A stretch of 34,014 bases of DNA from Mesotoga infera (GCA_011045915.1 DSBT01000018.1:1-34014), one strand, 5' to 3'; shown: positions 23,585 to 32,456, counted from the first letter of the stretch. A program made the numbers and translations. The notes: generated by a model from the letters alone, not told the origin.

Positions 23585-25711
23585 TCAAGAATCAGAAGGA
23601 TAGACTATGACAGCCTCCGATAGTTCTTCAAGTAACGAGGAGTCGTACAGCCTGTGAATCACGTATTTCACCAGCAGTTCCTCCGGAACGAATTTGTCGA
23701 GTTTCTCGCCAAAGAGATCATATTGTTTTCTCAGCTCTCCCGGCGTTCCTAAAAGATAGGTTGACAGAAGCCCCGATATTTCTCGACCTTCCATATTCGA
23801 AATCAAGCGCAACATCTCATGAATTTCATCAATGTCTGTCCCGCTCCTCACAACTACACTGTGCCAGTTAGCGCTCACAGCTTTTAGACCGGAAACAGCC
23901 TTTATGCACAGAGAAAGAAAGATGTTTGACATATCGCCTGCAAAGGTTTCTATTGATATGCTCTTCTTAAGTTTTGAAAGTGTTATCAAAGTGGAAGGAG
24001 CTTGGTGATTATCGAGAAAGTCGAGTACCATTTGTGAAGCGTCCGATGATAGGAAAACTCCATCGGGAATCTTCAGATCGTTCAACGAGGATCTTATGGA
24101 TCGCGCGAACTTTTTGGTCATCAACGAGCTGCCTCCAAACCATGAAGGAGTCTTTCCGCTGCTTCCGGGAATCACGTTTACGGTTTTCCTGCCTGCATTG
24201 ACTTCCTTGACCAAATAAGATCGTCCACCCAGAAGAAAGCTGACCTCATCGTCTGAAGCGCTATTTAGAACTGCAGGATGAATCTTTCCTATTTCATGCC
24301 CGTTGAGCTGAACCGAATATTCAATTCCGCCTGGGAACAGAACAACGAAATCCATCTTTTCCTTTCCGCTTCCCACAATCTCCGCAGTGGCGGCCCCTGA
24401 GATTAATGAAAGGCCCCTCCTTGCAAGAAAGCCCTCTTTCACAAGGTGATTCACCAGAATTCCGAATTCCTCTGTCTCGACCTTTCGGAAAGGGAAGGCT
24501 TCTTTGAGAAGCGCCAGGTCCTCTCTGGAGAGAATGCCCCTGGTTCTGGCAAGCCCAATCAACTGATGACCCAACAATGGAAGATGATAGTCGCTGGGTA
24601 GAAGCGGTTCGACAGATCCTTCACTTAACATTCCCAAAATTCCTAGAAGGTTGTACAGGCTTTGTGGATCCTCTATGAAGACGGAAATTGAAGACTTGTT
24701 GCCCTTTCTTCCTGCTCGTCCGGCCCTTTGAAGAAAAGAGGCAGTAGACGGCGGAATCTCAAGGAAGATCACTCGATCAATGTCACCGATATCTATACCC
24801 ATCTCCAAAGTCGACGTAGCAACTATTGCCCTTAGTTTGCTATCTTTCTTGAATTCCTCTTCGATCTCCACTCTTAGTGTTTTTGATACTGAACTATGGT
24901 GAACGGGGACTTCTATTCCGAGAGATTTAGCTCTGGCGGCAAATTCCTCAGCGCGCGCTCTTGAGTATGAGAAGACAAGAGTTTTATCGTCGGTTTCTTC
25001 AAGAAGCTTCGAAAGATATTCGGAAGGAGCTATTTCACCTTCGGTGAGAACTTCAATCGTTTTCTTGCTTCTGTTTCCATCGGTAACGATCACTGAATCT
25101 CTTTTTGAACTTCCCTTCAGCCACTCCAAAAGCAACTCAGGATTTCCTACCGTGGCAGACATAGCCATTCTCTGTTGATCTACACCAGATAGAATCTTTA
25201 TCCTCTCCATTAGTGAAGCGAGTTGAGCACCTCTCGGAGATTCAATGTAGGCGTGGACCTCATCCAGAACTATGAATTCAAGACCGGAAAGTAGATCACT
25301 ATTCTCGCTTAGAAAGATCCCTTCAACTGATTCCGGTGTAGTGACGAGTACCGAGGCTTCTCTTGCAATAGGCAACTTCTCTGATCTTGTCAAATCTCCG
25401 TGCCACTTTGCTGCTACTAACCCAAATGGTCTCAGCATGAGATCAAGGCGAGATGAAACATCGTTTATTAACGATTTGAGTGGGGCAAAGTAGATGCATT
25501 TCAGTCCGGCGGGAAGCTCCAGCAGTCTGTTGATGACGGGAATCATCACTGCTTCTGTCTTGCCAGAAGCAGTCCCCGCTATCAACAGCAGGTTTTTCCC
25601 GTCAAGAACTGAAGGAATGGTCTTGTTCTGAATCTCTCTAAAACTCTGCCAACGATATCTGTATGAGAACAGGTCTATCAATTTCTGATTGAGCCTTGGA
25701 TCGATTACCAC
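23585..25711 (-). CDS. Lhr-like superfamily 2 helicase, BrxHI-type
   Basis: DEAD/DEAH-type ATP-dependent helicase of 708 residues. The motifs in order are Walker A GTASGKT (46-52), TTPES (124-128), DEVH box (150-153), SAT (185-187), motif V ATSTLEMGIDIGDID (about 298-312) and motif VI QRAGRAGRKG (328-337). The C-terminal 350 residues are not a classical RecQ or UvrB arrangement and resemble the accessory half of Lhr-type helicases. The start is GTG 25711, overlapping the stop of the ATPase gene by 7 bases, so translation is coupled. A helicase of this kind is paired with a DUF2791 ATPase in type 2 BREX systems (BrxHI-BrxD). It acts on DNA or RNA in the cytoplasm; the target is unknown. Confidence 0.85.
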   Translation of the reverse strand: MVIDPRLNQKLIDLFSYRYRWQSFREIQNKTIPSVLDGKNLLLIAGTASGKTEAVMIPVINRLLELPAGLKCIYFAPLKSLINDVSSRLDLMLRPFGLVAAKWHGDLTRSEKLPIAREASVLVTTPESVEGIFLSENSDLLSGLEFIVLDEVHAYIESPRGAQLASLMERIKILSGVDQQRMAMSATVGNPELLLEWLKGSSKRDSVIVTDGNRSKKTIEVLTEGEIAPSEYLSKLLEETDDKTLVFSYSRARAEEFAARAKSLGIEVPVHHSSVSKTLRVEIEEEFKKDSKLRAIVATSTLEMGIDIGDIDRVIFLEIPPSTASFLQRAGRAGRKGNKSSISVFIEDPQSLYNLLGILGMLSEGSVEPLLPSDYHLPLLGHQLIGLARTRGILSREDLALLKEAFPFRKVETEEFGILVNHLVKEGFLARRGLSLISGAATAEIVGSGKEKMDFVVLFPGGIEYSVQLNGHEIGKIHPAVLNSASDDEVSFLLGGRSYLVKEVNAGRKTVNVIPGSSGKTPSWFGGSSLMTKKFARSIRSSLNDLKIPDGVFLSSDASQMVLDFLDNHQAPSTLITLSKLKKSISIETFAGDMSNIFLSLCIKAVSGLKAVSANWHSVVVRSGTDIDEIHEMLRLISNMEGREISGLLSTYLLGTPGELRKQYDLFGEKLDKFVPEELLVKYVIHRLYDSSLLEELSEAVIVYPSDS

Positions 25712-26898
25712 AACTGATCAGCAGCTTTCACCGAATTAGGGTCTCCAATTTCATCTGACTTATTACCCAGTCTCAGAGAGTCAAGTAGTTCAACAGTCAG
25801 CTTTGCTACTTCTCTGATGGAAGGCCTTAATTTTCCATCGATTCCAGTGTATTGCTTCACGAGGGTATCGATGGTTTTTTCTTCAAAAGCCGAGTCTGCT
25901 GTGAATGAATAGCAGTTCGAGTAAAGTGTCTTGATTTGCTTAATTAGCTGTCTAAGATCATCTCTTCCCAGAGGTTCAAGATTGAGAATCATGGTTTTTC
26001 CACTGCTATCACCGGAGATGTTTTTCATCCTGTCGTACAAAGCGTGGTATGATGCTATTCCTCTGTGCTTATTCTCAAACCATATGTCCGTCCCAAGCCA
26101 CAAAAAGTAAGTACTCTGTAGAAATCCTGAAGACATCTTGTCAATTATCTCGCGAAGCTGATTGAAAGTCCTATCCCTGACATCTCTCCTTCTATTCATA
26201 GTTGATTCAAGTTCATCCATTATTATTATTAGGCCGGGTACCTGCAAAGTATCCATCAAAGAAGTAAATGACTTCAAGAAGTTCCAGCCGTCATCTTGCA
26301 AGAAATGGTATATCCCGTGTTTCTTCATAGTTCTTTTGTCCACACTATCTCCAACGAGATATGCATAAAATTCTTCACCAGGAGACCCCTTACCTGCGCT
26401 GGCAACATAGGCTGCACAAAAGTGAGAGAACATTCCGTTGGGATCGTAATTGTCTCTGGTTGATAGATATTCTCTTACTGAATGCACATCATCAGCGGGT
26501 ATCTTCAGTTCTTCCAATTCAGTAAGAGTCTTTTCTGCCCATGCTCTGAGAAACATCTTCAAAGGGTTGCCGTTGATGCCCACCATTGTCATGTTCTTCA
26601 TTATCGACCTGAAAAACTCATCCTGTTTGTGAAGGGTGTCGTAGTCCTTTTCTGAAAGGCAAGAAATCATCAATCCCTTTTCCCTGGAGATATATTCGGC
26701 GTATCTTGCCAGAGTTGTCTTACCCAGACCGTATTCTCCCAGAAAGACCCTAACTTTGCTCTTTCCTGAGAGTACATAGTCAATGTCATTTTCAATTTCC
26801 ACTGTAAATTTTTCTCGGCCAGTCAAAATCTCCTTCACATAATCAACCGGAACGGCGGTCCCGGCTCTTATTGCCTCAAACATGGGGTGGTAATCCAC
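25705..26898 (-). CDS. BrxD-like P-loop ATPase (DUF2791, BREX ATP-binding domain)
   Basis: Cytoplasmic ATPase of 397 residues. Walker A is GEYGLGKTT (54-62), Walker B is LIIIMDELE (223-231), and the sequence after Walker B (MNRRRDVRDRTFNQLREIIDKM) and the WLGTD sensor-like segment near 268-272 fit the DUF2791/BrxD ATPases of BREX and related loci. The N-terminus (FEAIRAGTAVP) also fits this family. The start is GTG 26898 with AAGGAGA upstream on the minus strand. It lies 22 bases after the large unknown gene and overlaps the helicase gene. The helicase is its likely partner. Attribution to DUF2791 rests on motif memory, not a search. Confidence 0.75.
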   Translation of the reverse strand: MDYHPMFEAIRAGTAVPVDYVKEILTGREKFTVEIENDIDYVLSGKSKVRVFLGEYGLGKTTLARYAEYISREKGLMISCLSEKDYDTLHKQDEFFRSIMKNMTMVGINGNPLKMFLRAWAEKTLTELEELKIPADDVHSVREYLSTRDNYDPNGMFSHFCAAYVASAGKGSPGEEFYAYLVGDSVDKRTMKKHGIYHFLQDDGWNFLKSFTSLMDTLQVPGLIIIMDELESTMNRRRDVRDRTFNQLREIIDKMSSGFLQSTYFLWLGTDIWFENKHRGIASYHALYDRMKNISGDSSGKTMILNLEPLGRDDLRQLIKQIKTLYSNCYSFTADSAFEEKTIDTLVKQYTGIDGKLRPSIREVAKLTVELLDSLRLGNKSDEIGDPNSVKAADQLW

Positions 26899-26920
26899 AG
26901 AAATCTCCTTTCACTTTGCA

Positions 26921-28966
26921 TTATTCATCTGAAGCAAATCTCGCCCTGATCAGGTCCCTTGTTTCTTCGTCAAAGTTACATCCCCAGACCAGCTTCGGGA
27001 TATCACCGCCAATCACTTCAATAAGCGCTTTTCCGCCGGTAGTAATTTTCGGCGCGACTACAAAGACACTCCAGAAAGTCAATCCGAGTTCTTGAAGAGT
27101 GTATTCCTTTTCCGGCTCACAAGAAAGAATCTTGCAGACAGTCTTTCGTGTCTTTCCCGAGAGTGCTTCGATTTTCTCTTCAAGCTCTCTAAAGCCATTT
27201 CTCTCTTCATGAACAGGCTCCGAATAAACGTGGCTAGTCTCGGCTGTTTCTAATTCGGGAAAAAGATACGTCCACTCCAGTTCATTTATTCTCTTGGCAG
27301 ACCATTCGAGTTCATAATGAAGAGAGTTTATTTTCTCCAGCAAATCTGCTGTTATTGGGTCTTCTTCCTTATATTCGGGTGACTCAAGAATTTCGCCATC
27401 TTCGTCCTCTTCTACCAGCCTTTGTACTATCAGATCTTCTACTGTTTCTTTGTTGTCATTATTGTATTCTGAACCCTCTTCACGAAACTCTGACTTATTC
27501 CTGGTCTTCGCTTTCAACGGTGCGGGAAGGCCATTTTGGGGATACTCTTTCCACGAAGACATGATTCGAGTTTGCTTCAAGAACTCTATGAAAGTCCTAG
27601 CACTCTCTTCTTTTGCAAAGAAAAGCTTCATTAAAGGGACTCCGTAACCCGTCGCAGAGACGGTCACTACATAGTAATTGAAACACTCTATTCTTTCGTT
27701 GTTCTTCGCCTCTTTGTCAGGACCGCCTCCGGGGAGGATATACTTCCAGGTGTATCCAACGAAGAGCGCATCTTTACTGTCCAGAAATGCTTCTCTTGAA
27801 AGTTTTAGCTCTTCCAACTTCGTCCTAATCGAGTTGAAAGGGAAGCTTCTTCCTGCTTTCTTTAGGCCCGATGATGTTATTGTAAGATCATCAACCATGC
27901 AAAGAACAAAGACTCCGTTGCTTTCTTCCCCCTTCACTATGCGAAACTCACTCCTTCTTGCCGAATACCTCATTGTCTCGCCTGCGTGAGCCAAAGGGTC
28001 TTTGATCTGTCGCTCTTCGACAATCGTCCAGCAAGCCCAACCGGCAATAGCCTTCTGAAAAGATGGGAGGATTTGACCGCTTATCCTTTCGAAATACCAC
28101 TTTCGGGCCTCTTCCCAGTAACTTTGACAAAGCCCGTACTCCGTTCTTGCCTCTTTTATTCCTTCTAGCCATGAAGCGAGAGTCCCATGCCTTCTCAATC
28201 CCTTTTCAAGGAAAGATACAAAGAGATTGTCAGGGACTTTTAGCCAGTTCATGAAAGTTGAAGAGTATTTCTTTATTTCCCTAACAATTGTTTCAAGTCG
28301 GGACAGCTGAACTTCTATGCTACTTTCATCATATTCACCTACTGCCAGCTTGATCTGATTCTCCAAAAACCTGCATACTCCTTCTTCCTCAGGCGGAAAC
28401 TGTGAGAGAAAATCAATCAGATCAGACTCAATCATCGGAAGCAATGAGGAGTCAAGATAGAAAAGTCTTGACACAATTTCATTCAGGGGAAGGTTCGCTC
28501 CTAATTGATCGGCCGTCCTCCGCACTCTCTCGTAAAGAATCTTGAGCTCCCTCAGACCTGTTATCAGAGATTCAGATTCATCGACTATTTGATTTGCGTA
28601 ATGAACTACTATTCTCTCAAGAATCTGAGGCGCCTCTTTGAAGTAATCTAGAAAAGGCAGAAAACTCTCTTCCAAGCGTGGGTTTTCAGTGGCTGCTTTC
28701 AAGAATATTTCAAGCAGGTCGGAGGTTTTGTCCGATGTTTCAGAAAGTAGTTCGCCTTCAGCATTCCTAAATATGAAAGAATATCTAGTGTCAAATAGTT
28801 TTTTGAAAATATTTGCCACAAGCGGAGTTTTGAGAGATACTAGAGCAGCATTTGAATTCTCGATAAGCGGCTTCCAGTTCCTACCCTCAAGACTCTCATT
28901 GGCTTTCTCAATAACGTCTTCTTCAGACAAAAATGTAAAGAATTCCCGATAACGAGAACTAGACAA
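26921..28966 (-). CDS. Large protein of unknown function in the BrxD/helicase operon (about 681 residues)
   Basis: Not recognised. The first 270 residues look all-helical, rich in Leu and Glu, with repeat-like helices. The middle part (about 300-480) has hydrophobic strands and tryptophans (AGWACWTIVEERQ, GVFVLCMVDDLTI, YTWKYILPGGG, YYVVTVSATGYGVPLMKLFF). A very acidic linker follows (about 500-540), and then a C-terminal domain starting near ALSGKTRKTVCKIL. No catalytic motif is clear. I chose TTG 28966, which has AGTGAGGGA six bases upstream; an in-frame TTG at 28996 lies just after a minus-strand TATAAT (29006-29001) and has no ribosome site. No other good start codon is close. By position it is the specific component of this operon, perhaps a recognition or scaffold subunit (inference). 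Confidence 0.75.
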   Translation of the reverse strand: MSSSRYREFFTFLSEEDVIEKANESLEGRNWKPLIENSNAALVSLKTPLVANIFKKLFDTRYSFIFRNAEGELLSETSDKTSDLLEIFLKAATENPRLEESFLPFLDYFKEAPQILERIVVHYANQIVDESESLITGLRELKILYERVRRTADQLGANLPLNEIVSRLFYLDSSLLPMIESDLIDFLSQFPPEEEGVCRFLENQIKLAVGEYDESSIEVQLSRLETIVREIKKYSSTFMNWLKVPDNLFVSFLEKGLRRHGTLASWLEGIKEARTEYGLCQSYWEEARKWYFERISGQILPSFQKAIAGWACWTIVEERQIKDPLAHAGETMRYSARRSEFRIVKGEESNGVFVLCMVDDLTITSSGLKKAGRSFPFNSIRTKLEELKLSREAFLDSKDALFVGYTWKYILPGGGPDKEAKNNERIECFNYYVVTVSATGYGVPLMKLFFAKEESARTFIEFLKQTRIMSSWKEYPQNGLPAPLKAKTRNKSEFREEGSEYNNDNKETVEDLIVQRLVEEDEDGEILESPEYKEEDPITADLLEKINSLHYELEWSAKRINELEWTYLFPELETAETSHVYSEPVHEERNGFRELEEKIEALSGKTRKTVCKILSCEPEKEYTLQELGLTFWSVFVVAPKITTGGKALIEVIGGDIPKLVWGCNFDEETRDLIRARFASDE

Positions 28967-29048
28967 AGTATATCCCTCACTTAAGGTGACGTCCAAGTTG
29001 ATTATACTACACTTGAGAAGGCCGGTTATCAGCCTCAGAATCGATCTT

Positions 29049-29528
29049 CTAGCGTTCGATTTCCCGGTCGATCAGTTCCGCAAGATCCATCAATCTTTCC
29101 GCAATGAGAGCTTTGTTTTGACATGCTCTCAAAAATCTTTGATCCTTTACAAGAGATGGAAGACTCTCCCCAACTTTCTCCAGTCTGGAAATTGCCAACA
29201 GAAGGTAAGCGCCGTCAATTAGCTTTCTTACGATTATGGGCAGCTTTTCTGGCTTATCGTATGCTGTCCTTTCAATGTCTGAAAATAAAAAGTTGATCGA
29301 CTCAAGTATCACTTTGAATGAGAAAAGCAGAATGTCTTCTTTTGTGTCCAAAGGTAAGCTTTCAAGCCTTCTGAGCTCCGTCTTAATCTCTGCCACTGCC
29401 AGTCTAGACTGTGAAGGGTCTTCAAGATACTTCTCCATTCTTTCCGCAGTGATTCCAAACAGATCGGCAATATCATCGGCGCTGCGCCCCTCGGATAGAA
29501 GCTTACGCAAAAAGTCCTTCTTGCTCAT
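29049..29528 (-). CDS. Helix-turn-helix protein with helical C-terminal domain, first gene of the BrxD/helicase operon
   Basis: Protein of 159 residues. Residues about 5-35 (LRKLLSEGRSADDIADLFGITAERMEKYLED) form a good helix-turn-helix of the kind used in transposase- or sigma-like DNA-binding domains. The rest is helical with a hydrophobic core (LLFSFKVILESINFLFSDI and IDGAYLLLAISRLEKV). It may regulate the operon or bind DNA as a component of the system. The start ATG 29528 follows GAGGTGATC on the minus strand, and a promoter lies about 20 bases upstream. The next gene starts 83 bases downstream of its stop. The family was not recognised. Confidence 0.75.
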   Translation of the reverse strand: MSKKDFLRKLLSEGRSADDIADLFGITAERMEKYLEDPSQSRLAVAEIKTELRRLESLPLDTKEDILLFSFKVILESINFLFSDIERTAYDKPEKLPIIVRKLIDGAYLLLAISRLEKVGESLPSLVKDQRFLRACQNKALIAERLMDLAELIDREIER

Positions 29529-29545
29529 AGGATCACCTCAACTCA

Positions 29546-29574
29546 ATTATATAACCAGTTTTCCAGCATTTTAA
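29546..29574 (-). promoter_or_regulatory. Promoter of the HTH/BrxD/helicase operon
   Basis: On the minus strand TTAAAA (29574-29569), a 17-base spacer and a perfect TATAAT (29551-29546). The predicted start, near 29539, lies just before the ribosome site of the HTH gene. Confidence 0.55.
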
Positions 29575-29677
29575 GAGCACAGCAACAGAATCAGGGATCT
29601 GTTCGATCAAGTACGTGTTCTTAGAATAGGCGGGTTATTGGACTCATTTGTATTAGAATATGCCTGGAGGTGGTACT

Positions 29678-30628
29678 ATGAGAAAAGCAATTCCGTTGAT
29701 TATCGTTCTCTTTGCCGCCGCCTTCCTATGTGCTAGTGCCTTCCACTTTGGTTATGGGTTTAATGGATTGCTGGAAGTTTCCGTCGAAGACCAGGAGTGG
29801 AGAGTCAGAATCATTCCCGTGACTTCATTGTCAAGTGGAGGAGTCGCAGCTGGGGGCATTGTCTTCAATGTACTCGGGGATAAAGGGTTCGCGATTCTCT
29901 CCGCTCTTCAGCCTGAGAATTACCGCATAGTGGACACTTTTCATTGTGAAGCGATCGATGTCAATATCGAAAGACTTGAGGTCTTCGTTGCTGATGGAAC
30001 TCACGGGCTTGAGATTTTCAAGTTCTTCGGACTGAACTTCTACAAACACGTCCAAACGATACCTATGAAAGGATGGATAAGCACTGTCTCGTATATTGAC
30101 GATTACGTGTTTGCTGGAAGCGAGCTTGATGGGCTGTTTATAGTGAGGAGAGGAGAGAATGGATTCGAACTTGTCGACCATATTCTGCCGCGTTATATAA
30201 ATGATATTGAAACAGGAATAACGGTAAACGCCATTTCAGCATCGCAATACTCATTCTACGTTGCTGCGGGAGACCGGGGAGTTCTGGTCTTCGAGAAAGA
30301 TGGATTCACACTCAGGCAGAAATCTGAAATTCCGGTCAGCTACGCAATGGATGTAGCGGTTCTTGATGGGGAGGTTTTCGTAGCAGATTCCAGGGAGAGA
30401 AAGATAAAGATTTTCTGTGAGGCAGATTGTATTCTGAAGGAAAGCTATAGCACAGACAGTACTCCTAGAGAGCTTGTCCCCGTCAACGACTGGCAGCACA
30501 ACAGGAAGATGATTCTGTGCCGTTTTGATGATTCAATCTCTGTTTTCAGCAGAGATAATTTTCAAGAACTGTTTTCCCTGAGAGGCACCTTTTTCGGTAT
30601 AGTAGAGCCGAGATATCTCTTTAACTAG
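29678..30628 (+). CDS. Secreted protein with beta-propeller-like repeats, function unknown
   Basis: Protein of 316 residues with a signal peptide (MRKAIPLIIVLFAAAFLCASAF). The remainder is built from repeated units of roughly 40-45 residues ending in strand pairs such as ERLEVFVADGTHGLEIFKF, DYVFAGSELDGLFIVRR, SFYVAAGDRGVLVFEKDG and GEVFVADSRERKIKIFCE. The recurring pattern (V/A)AxxxxG(L/V)xIF is typical of LVIVD or WD-like propellers, which usually bind proteins or sugars. Two cysteines near the end of the repeats (FCEADCIL) could pair. The start ATG 29678 follows GGAGGTGG; an ATG at 29660 precedes that site. Its stop overlaps the stop of the converging sugar permease gene within CTAG. Confidence 0.72.
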   Translation: MRKAIPLIIVLFAAAFLCASAFHFGYGFNGLLEVSVEDQEWRVRIIPVTSLSSGGVAAGGIVFNVLGDKGFAILSALQPENYRIVDTFHCEAIDVNIERLEVFVADGTHGLEIFKFFGLNFYKHVQTIPMKGWISTVSYIDDYVFAGSELDGLFIVRRGENGFELVDHILPRYINDIETGITVNAISASQYSFYVAAGDRGVLVFEKDGFTLRQKSEIPVSYAMDVAVLDGEVFVADSRERKIKIFCEADCILKESYSTDSTPRELVPVNDWQHNRKMILCRFDDSISVFSRDNFQELFSLRGTFFGIVEPRYLFN

Positions 30629-31476
30629 CCTTTTCTCGAAGAATGGAGAGATGCACCACTAACAAAGTACTTCGAAAGTGCGAGAAAGAGAATGAGAATG
30701 GGGATGCTTGCAATAGCGGCAGCCGCCATCATTGCACCTTCATTTGTGTGCTTTTCCATTGCGAATTTGACGATGTAAAGGGGGATGGTCTTCATCTCTT
30801 CGCTTTGTGAAATCAATAGCGGCCATAGAAGATTGTCCCACTGGGTTCTGAATGTAAGAATTGCCAGAGTTGCGACAGCAGGGGCGCTGTTGGGAAGTAT
30901 TATTCTCAAGAAGATGCTGAATTCACCAGAACCATCGATCCTTGCGGCATCAATTATCTCGTCTGGAAACGTGATAAGGTATTGTCTCATCAAAAAAATG
31001 CCAAACGCGTTTATTAGAAATGGAAGTATCAGGCCTATATAGGAATTTTGAATCTTCAGTGATGTGGCTACCAAATAGAGGGGAATCATAATGGCTTCAA
31101 AGGGAATCATCATTGTGGCCATTATCAGCAGAAAGACAAGATTTCGACCCCTGAAAGGAAACTTTGCCAATCCGTATCCTGTGAGGGCAGATAGAAAAAC
31201 GGTAGAAATCGATACTACCCCGGCTACGATGAAAGAGTTAAGAATGTTCCTGGGAAAAATGAAACTCCCATCGTTTCCTCTGATTGCCTGCCAGTAATTT
31301 TCCGTGTATAGATCCTTTGGGATCCATGGATAAGGCATCTTCAAGATTTCCTTTGAAGGCATCAAAGAAGCGGTGAGCATGAACAATATGGGAGCCAGAA
31401 TCACAATAGCAGTCAGAATAAGGAAGGCCCAAATCAAGACGTCGAATACGATTGATTGCTTCTTGTTTGTCTTCAT
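30625..31476 (-). CDS. Sugar ABC transporter permease (MalG-like)
   Basis: Inner-membrane permease of 283 residues with six hydrophobic segments. The EAA loop is visible as DAARIDGSGEFSIFLRIILPNSAPA, preceded by a conserved QYLITFPDEI. This is the carbohydrate uptake family 1 (CUT1) permease, which forms a heterodimer with the MalF-like subunit encoded just upstream. The start ATG 31476 follows GGGAGG on the minus strand. It overlaps nothing downstream but its upstream neighbour ends at 31487, 11 bases away. No ATPase gene is in the operon, as is common for CUT1 systems served by a shared MsmK-like ATPase. The sugar is not identifiable. Confidence 0.92.
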   Translation of the reverse strand: MKTNKKQSIVFDVLIWAFLILTAIVILAPILFMLTASLMPSKEILKMPYPWIPKDLYTENYWQAIRGNDGSFIFPRNILNSFIVAGVVSISTVFLSALTGYGLAKFPFRGRNLVFLLIMATMMIPFEAIMIPLYLVATSLKIQNSYIGLILPFLINAFGIFLMRQYLITFPDEIIDAARIDGSGEFSIFLRIILPNSAPAVATLAILTFRTQWDNLLWPLLISQSEEMKTIPLYIVKFAMEKHTNEGAMMAAAAIASIPILILFLALSKYFVSGASLHSSRKG

Positions 31477-31486
31477 GATAACCTCC

Positions 31487-32398
31487 CTAATAGTCGACTT
31501 CTCCACCTGATCTGCTTACTCTGAACTGGAGCCAGGTGAAGAATAACATTAGCCCGAATAGCAGTATACTCATCGCGCTTGCACGACCGATATTGTGGTC
31601 CCTAATAGCAGTATTGTAGATGTTAAGTGTTATTACATTAATCGGTTCGGTCGGCGCTCCGGACTGCGTAAATAGATACTGGGTGCTAAATGTCTTCAGA
31701 CACTGGAGCATTGACATGATGGAGACTAGAACAGTAGTCGGTTTCAGCAAAGGGAGAGTTATGTGCCAGAAATCTTTCCACCCGTCGGCTCCGTCAATTC
31801 TCGCGGCTTCGTGCAGGCTTTGAGGAATACTGGCCAGTCCTGTAATGAATATGATCGTGAAGTAACCTATGTACTTCCAGAAGTATACCAGTATTGTAGA
31901 CAGCCTAACCATTCCTGCTGTGGCGAGCCATTTGTAGTCTTTACCTACAGTTCCAAGCAACGTGTTCATAGTGGTGTTGGCCAGTCCCCTGGGGTCGAAT
32001 ATGAGTAGCCAGATAGCTGCTGCCACTACAGAAGAAAGTACTGCGGGAGAGTAATAAGCCATCTGGAAGAATTTGTGAAATCTCCGTCTCGACATTATGA
32101 ATACAGCAAGCAGAAGGCTGAAGATCACTATCGGGATGAATGTTCCCAATGTGAATATAAAAGTTGCCTTAACAGAATTCCAGAAATCCGGAGATTTCAG
32201 GAGATACTCATAGTTTGAAAATCCGATGAATGTGGGTGGACGAAGATCAAGCAGTCTCTTTCTGAAGAGACTTGTATAAAAAGCGTTGATTATTGGGTAA
32301 AAAGAAAAGACTGCAAAAAAAGCCAGGGAAGGTAGAACAAAAAACCAGCCCCACCTTGCCTTCTTGTGTTCTATACCCTTGTTGAAGATGCGATTCAA
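31487..32398 (-). CDS. Sugar ABC transporter permease (MalF-like)
   Basis: Inner-membrane permease of 303 residues with six hydrophobic segments. The N-terminal part (WGWFFVLPSLAFFAVFSFYPI) and the EAA loop (HEAARIDGADGWKDFWHITLPLLKP) are typical of CUT1 MalF-like permeases. The start is TTG 32398 with AAAGGGGTGAG upstream on the minus strand. It lies between the binding-protein gene and the MalG-like permease gene, the standard order. The 58-base gap to the binding-protein gene contains a stable hairpin (32427-32450) that may lower expression of the permeases relative to the binding protein. Confidence 0.92.
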   Translation of the reverse strand: MNRIFNKGIEHKKARWGWFFVLPSLAFFAVFSFYPIINAFYTSLFRKRLLDLRPPTFIGFSNYEYLLKSPDFWNSVKATFIFTLGTFIPIVIFSLLLAVFIMSRRRFHKFFQMAYYSPAVLSSVVAAAIWLLIFDPRGLANTTMNTLLGTVGKDYKWLATAGMVRLSTILVYFWKYIGYFTIIFITGLASIPQSLHEAARIDGADGWKDFWHITLPLLKPTTVLVSIMSMLQCLKTFSTQYLFTQSGAPTEPINVITLNIYNTAIRDHNIGRASAMSILLFGLMLFFTWLQFRVSRSGGEVDY

Positions 32399-32426
32399 AG
32401 GTAAGGCTCACCCCTTTCTGAAGGAA

Positions 32427-32450
32427 TTTGCCCGCCGGATGGCGGACAAA
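32427..32450 (-). other. Intercistronic RNA hairpin between binding-protein and permease genes
   Basis: Ten-pair stem TTTGTCCGCC/GGCGGGCAAA (one G-U) with loop ATCC, read on the minus strand and not followed by a T run. Such hairpins in sugar operons commonly stabilise the upstream binding-protein message or reduce read-through. Confidence 0.6.
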
Positions 32451-32456
32451 TTATAA

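Noticed and set aside
26921-28966. PglZ-like identity for the large protein, based on the segment GVFVLCMVDDLTI
   Set aside because: The remaining metal-binding residues of a PglZ domain could not be found, so calling it PglZ or a complete BREX system would be unsupported.
28967-28996. Upstream TTG start for the large unknown protein
   Set aside because: It follows a minus-strand TATAAT too closely and lacks a ribosome site, whereas TTG 28966 has AGTGAGGGA at good spacing.
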